A stretch of DNA of 64,000 nt from Plantibacter sp. PA-3-X8 (GTDB lineage Bacteria > Actinomycetota > Actinomycetes > Actinomycetales > Microbacteriaceae). The DNA lies in NCBI RefSeq assembly GCF_003856975.1, contig NZ_CP033107.1, positions 620,001-684,000 of the forward strand. The letters run 5' to 3'. The notes below the pieces were generated by a model, which was not told the origin of the DNA, made no database searches, and saw only the letters and a list, made by a program, of their open reading frames with translations. The translations under genes were made by a program, and so were the position numbers. Of this stretch, positions 15,473 to 22,631 are shown piece after piece; the stretch's first letter is position 1; each line of letters begins with the position of its first letter.

Positions 15473-16402
15473 ATGATCACGAGCATCGAGATACTCGGCA
15501 CTGAGGAGCTGCTGCTGCAGCGGAACCCGCGCGCCGCAGCCGTGCACCAGGCGATCGTGGCTCGCGGCCGCGAAGCCGTGATCGCGCTGAACGAACGATT
15601 CGCCGACCCGTCGGACGATACGGCGATGAAGCGACTCGACACCGAGCTCGAGGCGATCGTCGAGCGGAGCGTCAGTGAGTACGTCCGTCAGACCAGTGGG
15701 CTGTTCAGTGCCGAGGACGTCGACCTGTGGACCGCGAAGATCACGCGGGTGCCCGGCACCTACGTCGGACGGGCGGCGGCCGTCGGCGTGCCCGGAGCCC
15801 TGCTGCTGATGGAGTCCGTGGAAGAGGCCGAGTCGGAGGAGAACAGCACCTTCGTCTCACTCGACGACACCCTTGCCAACATCGCGGGGTATTGCCAGTG
15901 CGGCTACGCCACGAGCCGCATCGTGCCCAGGCAACTGTGCCGCCTCTGCTCCGGCGGCGTGCTCATCGCGTGGAGGACCGAGGAGGACCAGGTCATCGCG
16001 ACGGCCCCCAAGGTCCGTTCCGAGCTGCACGCAGTGTTCGAGGAGTTGCTCGACGAGCTCGCCACCATCCACCTCGCGACGGGCGACGCCTCGGCCGAGA
16101 CCCCTGCGCGCCGTCGAGCGGGCAACGCCGGGATCACCCGGGTGAACGAGACCTATGCCGAGGAGATCGCGATGCTCGACCTCACGCGATGGCGGGAACT
16201 CAGCGATCTGAACCAGCTCAGCCAGATCACGGCGGTAACGGCTCACGCGAAGCACTGGTCGCAGTGGGGTCTCGGGTCGGCACGGTTGGCGATGTTGGCG
16301 ATGCAGAGCGATCCGGAGATCCAGGCACGGATGCGCCGGATCGCCGGCAGCCGGCCCGCTCCGAAGCCCTCGCTGTTCGAGCGGCTCTTCTCCCGACGAT
16401 GA
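15473..16402 (+). CDS. Unknown protein with central zinc-ribbon-like CxC...CxxC
   Basis: 309 residues, RBS GAGGAA 4-5 nt before ATG. No signal peptide or membrane helix is visible. The centre contains YCQCGYATSRIVPRQLCRLC, whose four Cys fit a small zinc ribbon. The C-terminus is helical and ends in a basic stretch (KPSLFERLFSRR). I recognise no family. The next gene (16496) is co-directional but 93 nt away, so an operon is possible but not shown. Confidence 0.65.
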   Translation: MITSIEILGTEELLLQRNPRAAAVHQAIVARGREAVIALNERFADPSDDTAMKRLDTELEAIVERSVSEYVRQTSGLFSAEDVDLWTAKITRVPGTYVGRAAAVGVPGALLLMESVEEAESEENSTFVSLDDTLANIAGYCQCGYATSRIVPRQLCRLCSGGVLIAWRTEEDQVIATAPKVRSELHAVFEELLDELATIHLATGDASAETPARRRAGNAGITRVNETYAEEIAMLDLTRWRELSDLNQLSQITAVTAHAKHWSQWGLGSARLAMLAMQSDPEIQARMRRIAGSRPAPKPSLFERLFSRR

Positions 16403-16495
16403 TGTCCGCGACGGCGACGATCGGACCGCGCGCGGCCGCCGTCGGCACCGGTCGCCTCCGCCGACGCAGCTCGGCCACACAGGAAGTGGTGTGAC

Positions 16496-17371
16496 GTGTT
16501 CGTCCAGCCGACCCTTCGCGAACCCCGGCCGAGATCGCCACGCACCCGCCGCAGTAGGGCCGGCCGGATCGTCGTGCTCGTCCTCCTCATCGCCATGGCC
16601 TGCATCGCAGCGATGATCCTGTACTCCTGCTCGACGATGAGGATCGCCTCCTGGCGGGTGACACCGGCCCTCCAGGAGGTCGTCGGCGAACACGGCACCG
16701 TCTCGGCGTACGCGAAGGAATTCACCTACAGCTCCGGCTCGAGCTGCACCCTGTCGGTGGACCTCGACGAGGACATCACGGTCGATCAGACGGCGACGGT
16801 CCTGCAGTCACTCGCACCCACCGACCGCTTCGCACCCTGCGACATCAGCACCGTCGAAACGGCCGCCCGTTCGACAGTGTTCGCCGAGAACTGGAACACC
16901 ATCTCGGACGACGGCTGGGTGTCGGTCGCCGAACACCTGGCCGGACCGGGGCCGATCACGCTGTACTTCGCCACCGACGCCCCCGCCCATCTGGACGCTT
17001 CCGAGCGGGGACGGTACACCGACTTCGTCGACCTGCTCCGCCAGCACACGACCGGCGACCGCCTCGAGGACACCGTCGGTCCCGTCCGATGGACCCTGAC
17101 CTGGGACAGCGGCACCGGCGCCTACAAGGGCGTACGCATCACCACTGACGAGACACCACCCGCTGCACTCGCCGACTTCCTCGAAGCGCTCACCATCCCG
17201 TTCCAGGGATCATCGGGCCTGGACAGCATCATCTACACCGTCGCCGACGGCGAAACCACGCTCCACGCCAACCTCAGCAAACCGGATGACCAGGTCACCG
17301 CCGCCATCCAAGCGGCGTTCGCAGCCTCCGGACTACCCGGCGTACTGACGATCAACCCGCCAGCAGCCTGA
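16496..17371 (+). CDS. Membrane-anchored protein of unknown function
   Basis: 291 residues from GTG 16496, with AGGAAG upstream. An Arg/Pro-rich N-terminus precedes one membrane helix (IVVLVLLIAMACIAAMILYS), leaving about 240 residues outside the cell. These include SSCTLSVDLDEDI and FAPCDIS, a possible disulfide pair. The extracytoplasmic part has an alpha/beta pattern ending in LNPAA-like Pro/Ala. No family recognised. A start further in, at an ATG near 16597, would cut into the helix and is unlikely. Confidence 0.6.
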   Translation: MFVQPTLREPRPRSPRTRRSRAGRIVVLVLLIAMACIAAMILYSCSTMRIASWRVTPALQEVVGEHGTVSAYAKEFTYSSGSSCTLSVDLDEDITVDQTATVLQSLAPTDRFAPCDISTVETAARSTVFAENWNTISDDGWVSVAEHLAGPGPITLYFATDAPAHLDASERGRYTDFVDLLRQHTTGDRLEDTVGPVRWTLTWDSGTGAYKGVRITTDETPPAALADFLEALTIPFQGSSGLDSIIYTVADGETTLHANLSKPDDQVTAAIQAAFAASGLPGVLTINPPAA

Positions 17372-17433
17372 GCCGTCCGAGCCGAACGCGCCGCCGCTGA
17401 CCTCGGTCCAGGCGTAGGGACCAACCCGCCGGG

Positions 17434-18306
17434 CTAAGCGCTTCGGTCACTCATCCGGAGCCAGTCCGTGATGGTGTCAGCGACGTGGTCGAGGTCGGAT
17501 TCGAGGAGGAAGTGTCCGCCGTCGACGAGCTCGACGCGAGCATCGGGGGCGTCGCGGATGAACGCTGTGGCACCGGCGGCGGCGAAGATCTCGTCGTGAC
17601 GCCCCCAGATCGCGAGCACCGGTACCTGTGAGGTGCGGAGCCATTCGTGCACCGCGGGGTAGAGGTCCCGGTTGGTGGCGTAGTCGCGGAAGAGCGCCAG
17701 CTGCACGTCGTCCTGACCCGGACGGGCGAGGAGCGCGAGGTCGTGCTCCCAGGCGTCGGGGTCGACGGTCGTCACGTCCGGCACGCCGTGGGTGTACTGC
17801 CACTCGACGGCTTCCCGTCCGAGGGCAGGACGAAGCGCGTCGCGCGTCTCGGTGGTCCGTTCGGCGGCGTCGGCCCAGATCGGGTCCCAGAAGCTCGGCA
17901 CGAAGCCTTCTTCGTATGCGTTGCCGTTCTGGGAGATGACCCCGACGACGGCAGTGGGGTCGTTGAGGGCCAGGCGCCAGCCGACCGGGGCGCCGTAGTC
18001 CTGGACGTAGATCGTGTACTGCGTCACGCCGATGGTCGAGAGGAACCGGCCGGTGACCCCTGCGAGGGCCGCGAAGGTGTACTCGAACTCGTCGACCGAT
18101 GGGGTGGAGGAGCGACCGAAGCCGATGTGGTCCGGAGCGATGACGCGGTACTGGCCGGCAAGCGCCGGGATGAGGTGCCGGAACATGTGGGAGCTGCTCG
18201 GGTACCCGTGGAGGAGCAGGAGCACGGGAGCGTCTGCCGGGCCGGCCTCGCGGTAGAAGACGTCGAGCCCGTCGATCGAGACGGTGCGGTGGTGGACGGT
18301 GACCAT
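17434..18306 (-). CDS. Alpha/beta-hydrolase (epoxide hydrolase/haloalkane dehalogenase-like)
   Basis: 290 residues with HGYPSSSHMF (oxyanion-hole HGxP), PDHIGFGRS, a nucleophile elbow YVQDYGAPVG with Asp rather than Ser, a late acidic region WGRHDEIF and the catalytic His in DGGHFLLE. Asp as nucleophile is characteristic of epoxide hydrolases and haloalkane dehalogenases (established for the family); which activity applies here cannot be told. The cap region (about 130-200) is Trp-rich. AAAGGGG sits 6 nt before the ATG. It is divergent from a CGNR-type regulator across a CTAACC/GGTTAG dyad. Confidence 0.85.
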   Translation of the reverse strand: MVTVHHRTVSIDGLDVFYREAGPADAPVLLLLHGYPSSSHMFRHLIPALAGQYRVIAPDHIGFGRSSTPSVDEFEYTFAALAGVTGRFLSTIGVTQYTIYVQDYGAPVGWRLALNDPTAVVGVISQNGNAYEEGFVPSFWDPIWADAAERTTETRDALRPALGREAVEWQYTHGVPDVTTVDPDAWEHDLALLARPGQDDVQLALFRDYATNRDLYPAVHEWLRTSQVPVLAIWGRHDEIFAAAGATAFIRDAPDARVELVDGGHFLLESDLDHVADTITDWLRMSDRSA

Positions 18307-18308
18307 TG

Positions 18309-18338
18309 CTAACCCCTTTAGATTATTTTACTGGTTAG
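18309..18338. promoter_or_regulatory. CTAACC/GGTTAG inverted repeat between hydrolase and CGNR regulator
   Basis: CTAACC (18309-18314) and GGTTAG (18333-18338) are perfect 6-bp arms separated by 18 AT-rich bases. The dyad overlaps the minus-strand hydrolase promoter region and its left arm abuts the ribosome-binding region. It is a plausible operator for the divergent CGNR protein. Confidence 0.5.
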
Positions 18339-18391
18339 TCAGACGGTAGCATGGATCCAGGGCGTCGGACGGCGCACGAGAACGGAGAACG

Positions 18392-18889
18392 ATGCTTCGC
18401 GACGAGGAGCTGCTGCTGGGCCTGTTGAACAGTGCGCCGGTCGTCGAGGGCACCCCGACCGACCGTCTCGAGGGGGCGACCGGACGAGACCTGGCGCGCA
18501 GCTGGGGCGGCACGGGATCCGTGGACGAGGTGGCGCGCCTCCGACGTGCGAGACAGGCGCTGCAGACCATGGTCCGTGGAGATGACGGAGGAGCGATCAG
18601 AGACCTCGCGGGCATCCTCGACGATGCCGTGCGCACGCCGCGTATCACCCCGGATGGCGTGGTCTGGGAGCTTCAGGTCCCTGACGACGATCGCTTGGTG
18701 GCGGGGGTCGTGCTGGCGTGGTCGAGCGTGATCACGGAGTTCCCCGGGCGCCTCCGTGCCTGCGCGAACCACGAGTGCACGCAGTTCCTCGTCGACCACA
18801 GCCGGCCTGGCACCGCGAAGTGGTGCTCGATGGCGGTCTGCGGCAACCGGATGAAGGCGCGCACGCATGCGCGCCGCGCTCAGAGCTGA
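18392..18889 (+). CDS. CGNR zinc-finger (ABATE-domain) putative regulator
   Basis: 165 residues. The C-terminal zinc finger reads RACANHECTQFLVDHSRPGT then KWCSMAVCGNRMKA, giving the diagnostic CxxxxC...CxxxCGNR pattern (a Cys, an NHECT Cys, WC and CGNR). The N-terminal part is the helical ABATE-like ligand-binding domain, here shortened to about 115 residues. CGNR proteins are proposed stress-related transcription regulators. The RBS GGAGAACG abuts the ATG. Divergent arrangement with the hydrolase suggests it controls that gene. Confidence 0.88.
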   Translation: MLRDEELLLGLLNSAPVVEGTPTDRLEGATGRDLARSWGGTGSVDEVARLRRARQALQTMVRGDDGGAIRDLAGILDDAVRTPRITPDGVVWELQVPDDDRLVAGVVLAWSSVITEFPGRLRACANHECTQFLVDHSRPGTAKWCSMAVCGNRMKARTHARRAQS

Positions 18890-18935
18890 GCGGCCCGGCA
18901 CACGCTCGGATCAGGACGAACGTCGTCTCGCGGCG

Positions 18936-19445
18936 TCACTTCGCGGCGGCAACATGAGTCCCTCTCAAGCTGACGGTAGGCGCACCAGGCTCGTTCCAGC
19001 GGAAGAGCACCAGATGCCAGAGCCCCGGGCGTTTTCGCGAGGGGTCGATCACGCCGTTCGCGCCGCCTGCCAGCAGGCGGTCGCGGACACTCCACGATGT
19101 CGGCGTGCCTCCGCCGGCGACGACGTCCTGCCATGGGGCCGCTGCGTCGGCGAGGTCGATGCCTGCCGACTCCAGCGCTCCCAGGTCGCGCAGGTCGACG
19201 ATGCCGGACGCCTCGACATCGACCTCCACGATCTCGCGCGCCGCCGCCCGAGCATCCTGGTGTGCGATCATCGCGGCCTCGACGCCATCGATGGACGAGC
19301 TCAGGTAGAGCGTCGGCTCGTTCGCCCGCGAGTAGCGCCCGGCGGCACGCGATCCGGCGATCGCGAACTCGCGGAAGCTCGGGTCGACGGCGCGATAGAA
19401 CGTGCCCCTCAGCGGTGGCGCGAAGGTCAGGTCGATACCGGTCAC
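18936..19445 (-). CDS. RES-domain protein (putative NAD+-phosphorylase toxin), no antitoxin seen
   Basis: 169 residues. Family landmarks are FYRAVDPSFREF at the N-terminus, AGRYSRANEPTLYLSSS, EAAMIAH and a C-terminal GVIDPSRKRPGLWHLVLF. The Arg, Tyr, Ser and Glu-rich positions fit the RES fold, whose characterised members degrade NAD+ as toxins in RES-Xre modules (family knowledge). Neither neighbour encodes an Xre/DUF2384 antitoxin: 18392 is a CGNR protein and 19507 an SDR. It may be an orphan toxin, an enzymatic RES member, or paired with a distant antitoxin. GTG start at 19445 with weak GAGAAG upstream. Confidence 0.75.
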   Translation of the reverse strand: MTGIDLTFAPPLRGTFYRAVDPSFREFAIAGSRAAGRYSRANEPTLYLSSSIDGVEAAMIAHQDARAAAREIVEVDVEASGIVDLRDLGALESAGIDLADAAAPWQDVVAGGGTPTSWSVRDRLLAGGANGVIDPSRKRPGLWHLVLFRWNEPGAPTVSLRGTHVAAAK

Positions 19446-19506
19446 AACGCAAGCTTCTCACCGCGGAATGTCGCGCGCGACCCGATGTCAGCAGGTGATC
19501 GAGGGG

Positions 19507-20292
19507 TCAGGCGTGGGTTCCGCCGTCGATCCGGACCTCCGTGCCTGTGATGAACGCGCCGTCGGCGCTCGCGAGCATCGCGACGACGCCCGCGACGGCA
19601 TCGGGTGAGGCGAAGCCTTCACCGAGCATGGGTTGGAGCTTCATCATGAGGCTGTAGTCGACGTCGTCCGGCAGGCCCGGACCCACGCTTTGACCGCTCA
19701 TGCCCGTCCCGCTGGTCATCCCGGATGAGATGGAGCCCGGCTGGACGGAGGTGAACCGGATGCCATCCTTGGCGTACTCGGCGGCGAGCGCGTGCGTCAT
19801 CGACTGCACGCCTCCCTTGCTCGCGGCGTACGCGGCCATGTAGGGATGGGCGAAGCCGGCGGATGTGGAGCTGAAGTTCACGACGGCAGCTCCAGTACCC
19901 CGCTGCAGGGCTGGAAGGGCCTCGCGGATCATGAGGAACGTCCCGGTGAGGTTGACGCGGATGATCTGTTGGAAGCTCTCCAGGCTGGTCGTCGCCGTGT
20001 GGGAGGAACGCAGGATGCCGGCCGCGTTGACGAGGACGTCGAGCCCGCCGAGGATTCCGACGGCCTCCTCCACGCCGCCACGGACCGATCCTTCGTCACC
20101 GATGTCGATGATCACCGGATGGAAGCGTTCGAGGTCAAAGCCTGCCTTCGACGCGGTGTCCGCCAGGCCTGTGTCGCTGATGTCCGCGGCGACGACCGTC
20201 CCGCCTTCCGCGAGGATCCGCAGGGTCGTCGCCTGTCCGATACCGGAGCCTGCCCCGGTGATGAGGACTCGCCTGTCGTCGTATCTGTTCAT
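19507..20292 (-). CDS. Short-chain dehydrogenase/reductase (classical, 3-oxoacyl-reductase-like)
   Basis: 261 residues with TGAGSGIG, VNAAGIL (NAG motif), a Ser in NFSSTSAG and YAASKGG (Tyr-x3-Lys), and a C-terminal TGTEVRIDGGTHA typical of classical SDRs. An insertion around residues 185-215 (SGMTSGTGMSGQSVGPGLPD) lies at the substrate lid. The ATG at 20292 has GGAGG 6 nt upstream. It lies on the same strand as, and 86 nt after, the GH3 beta-glucosidase, and may oxidise or reduce the sugar or aglycone released there. That role is inferred from position only. Confidence 0.88.
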   Translation of the reverse strand: MNRYDDRRVLITGAGSGIGQATTLRILAEGGTVVAADISDTGLADTASKAGFDLERFHPVIIDIGDEGSVRGGVEEAVGILGGLDVLVNAAGILRSSHTATTSLESFQQIIRVNLTGTFLMIREALPALQRGTGAAVVNFSSTSAGFAHPYMAAYAASKGGVQSMTHALAAEYAKDGIRFTSVQPGSISSGMTSGTGMSGQSVGPGLPDDVDYSLMMKLQPMLGEGFASPDAVAGVVAMLASADGAFITGTEVRIDGGTHA

Positions 20293-20378
20293 GTGTGCCT
20301 CCATCGGCGTCGTCGTTCTCCGGATGTTCTGTGGCCGGCTGACCGGCGAGCCCTGACCGCCAGGCGGCGGCACCCTCG

Positions 20379-22631
20379 TCATCGTGCGGCACCCGCAGCG
20401 GATCGCGACAACTGCATCATCTGCTCGAGGGACTCCTCGGGGATGGCGCCCTGGACGAATGCGAGGAACTGCTGCATGGGCATGGATTCGACCATCTTGA
20501 GCTGGTCGGGGTTCTCCGCGGCCTGCTGGGCCTGCTCCGCGGTCATCCCCGCGGACATGCCCTGCATGAGCAAGGGTCCGACCTCGGGGTGACCGAACCA
20601 GTCGCCGACCGTGGACGCCAGGGTGAGTTCGCGGACGATCGTGTCTCCGCTCAGCGTCACGGCCGTCTCGCGGGTGATGGTGGCGGCGTCCGAGCCGACC
20701 TGGATCAGGTGGTCGCCGGCGGTGACGACCCACCGGTCGAGCTCGATGTCCCAGTAGGCGAAGGCGCGCCGATCGAGCCGCAGCGTGACCGTGGTGCTCT
20801 CGCCGGCACCGAGGTCGACCTTCGCGAAACCGCGCAGCTCTCGAACCGGGCGGCGCACCGGCGCCGGTGCCGGGGCGACGTAGAGCTGGACGACGTGCTT
20901 GCCAGTGCGCTCACCGGTGTTGGTCACGGTGACGTCGACCTCGACCTCGGCGTCACCGACGACCCGGGCGACGACGCTCTCGGTGGAGAACGTGGTGTAA
21001 CTGAGTCCGTGACCGAACGGGTACCGCACCGGCACCTCCGCCGAGGTGTAGTACCGGTACCCGACGAAGACGCCTTCGCCGTACCGCACGTGGCCCTGCT
21101 CGCCGGGGAAGTTCACCCAGCTGGGGGTGTCTTCCAAACGGAGCGGGATCGATTCCGCCAGGTGGCCGGACGGGTTGACCCGGCCGAACAGCACATCCGA
21201 CATGGCTGAGCCGCTCGCCTGACCGAGCAGCCACCCTTCCAGGATCGCATCGACCTCGTCGTGCCAGCCTTCGAGCGAGACGACGCCTCCATTCGAGAGC
21301 AGAACGACGGTCTTCGCCGCTGTCGCTGCGACGGCGTGGATGAGATCGACCTGCGCGGCCGGGAGGGCGAGGGTGTCGCGGTCGAACCCTTCGGACTCGT
21401 CGCGGTCTCCCAGCCCGACGAACAGCACGGCGACGTCCGCACGGGCGGCGACGGCGACCGCTTCGTCGAGGAGCGCGGCGGTGTCACCGGAGCCGTCCTC
21501 GGTGAACCCGGTCGCGTGCTCGATGGTCACCCCCTCCGCCCACGACTGGTCGCGGATGGCGTCGAGGGCGGTGTCGACGCGGGTGGCGTTGATGTGGGAG
21601 CTGCCGCCTCCCTGATACCGGGGCGTGGTCGCGAAGGCGCCGAGCACGGCGATGCGGGTGTCCGGCCGGATGGGGAGGGTGGACTCATCGTTCTTGAGCA
21701 GCACGATCGAATCCGCCGCGACCTGTCGGGCCAGCGTGTGGTGGCCGTCCACGTCGAGATCACCGGTGGCATCGCTTGCCAGCTCGGTGAGCGCCACGAC
21801 CCTGCGGACGGATTCGTCCACGAGCTCTTCGTCGAGTCGCCCGGCCAGCACGGCGTCGACGATCTGCTGGTCGGTGGCTCCTCCACTGCCGGGCATCTCC
21901 AGGTCCATCCCGGCTGCCACACCTGCGACGCGGTCACTGACGGCGCCCCAATCGGAGACCACCGCGCCCTCGAAGCCCCAATCGGTGCGCAGGATGTCCG
22001 TGAGCAGCCATCGGTTGTGGGAGGCGTAGACCCCGTTGATCTTGTTGTACGAACACATCACGGTGGCGGGCCTGGCCTCCCGGACGACTCGTTCGAAGGC
22101 CGGGAAGTAGATCTCCCGGAGGGTGCGCTCGTCCACGTTTGCGCTGATGCGCATCCGTTCGTGTTCCTGGTTGTTCGCGGCGAAGTGCTTGACCGAAGCC
22201 CCCACCCCCGTCTCCTGCATCGCGGTGACGTGAGCGGCGCCGAGCACTCCGGAGAGGTGAGGGTCCTCGGAGTAGTACTCGAAGTTCCGGCCGCACAGCG
22301 GGCTGCGTTTGATGTTCACCCCTGGTCCGAGGACGACGGAGACTCCGAACGCCCGTGCTTCCCGGCCGACGGCGGCACCCACCTGTGCGGCGAGCTGCGG
22401 GTCCCAGCTGCTGCCCACCGCCACGGCGAGGGGGAAGCACGTCGATGGCAGGCTGTCGTTGATGCCGAGGTGGTCGGCGTCACCGGCCTGGCGTCGCACG
22501 CCGTGGGGTCCGTCGGTGAGGACGATCGACGGGATGCCCGCGTCGGACAGGCTCTTCGTGGACCAGAAGTCGGCGCCGGAGAGGAGGGCTGCCTTCTGCG
22601 CGAGGGTCAGTGCTGATGGATCGAACGTCAT
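20379..22631 (-). CDS. GH3 beta-glucosidase (cytoplasmic, type B with FnIII C-terminal domain)
   Basis: 750 residues. The catalytic (beta/alpha)8 domain includes TDGPHGVR, KHFAANNQEHERM and the nucleophile Asp227 in VVSDWGAV. The alpha/beta sandwich domain follows (about 300-500), then a fibronectin-III-like domain (VTNTGERTGKHVVQLYV). The last 80 residues (MSAGMTAEQAQQ onward) match the tail of type-B bacterial beta-glucosidases. No signal peptide, so it acts in the cytoplasm on imported glycosides. The ATG overlaps the rhamnosidase TGA (ATGA at 22628-22631). Together they would remove terminal rhamnose and then glucose, for example from flavonoid rutinosides; that substrate is inferred. Confidence 0.9.
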   Translation of the reverse strand: MTFDPSALTLAQKAALLSGADFWSTKSLSDAGIPSIVLTDGPHGVRRQAGDADHLGINDSLPSTCFPLAVAVGSSWDPQLAAQVGAAVGREARAFGVSVVLGPGVNIKRSPLCGRNFEYYSEDPHLSGVLGAAHVTAMQETGVGASVKHFAANNQEHERMRISANVDERTLREIYFPAFERVVREARPATVMCSYNKINGVYASHNRWLLTDILRTDWGFEGAVVSDWGAVSDRVAGVAAGMDLEMPGSGGATDQQIVDAVLAGRLDEELVDESVRRVVALTELASDATGDLDVDGHHTLARQVAADSIVLLKNDESTLPIRPDTRIAVLGAFATTPRYQGGGSSHINATRVDTALDAIRDQSWAEGVTIEHATGFTEDGSGDTAALLDEAVAVAARADVAVLFVGLGDRDESEGFDRDTLALPAAQVDLIHAVAATAAKTVVLLSNGGVVSLEGWHDEVDAILEGWLLGQASGSAMSDVLFGRVNPSGHLAESIPLRLEDTPSWVNFPGEQGHVRYGEGVFVGYRYYTSAEVPVRYPFGHGLSYTTFSTESVVARVVGDAEVEVDVTVTNTGERTGKHVVQLYVAPAPAPVRRPVRELRGFAKVDLGAGESTTVTLRLDRRAFAYWDIELDRWVVTAGDHLIQVGSDAATITRETAVTLSGDTIVRELTLASTVGDWFGHPEVGPLLMQGMSAGMTAEQAQQAAENPDQLKMVESMPMQQFLAFVQGAIPEESLEQMMQLSRSAAGAAR

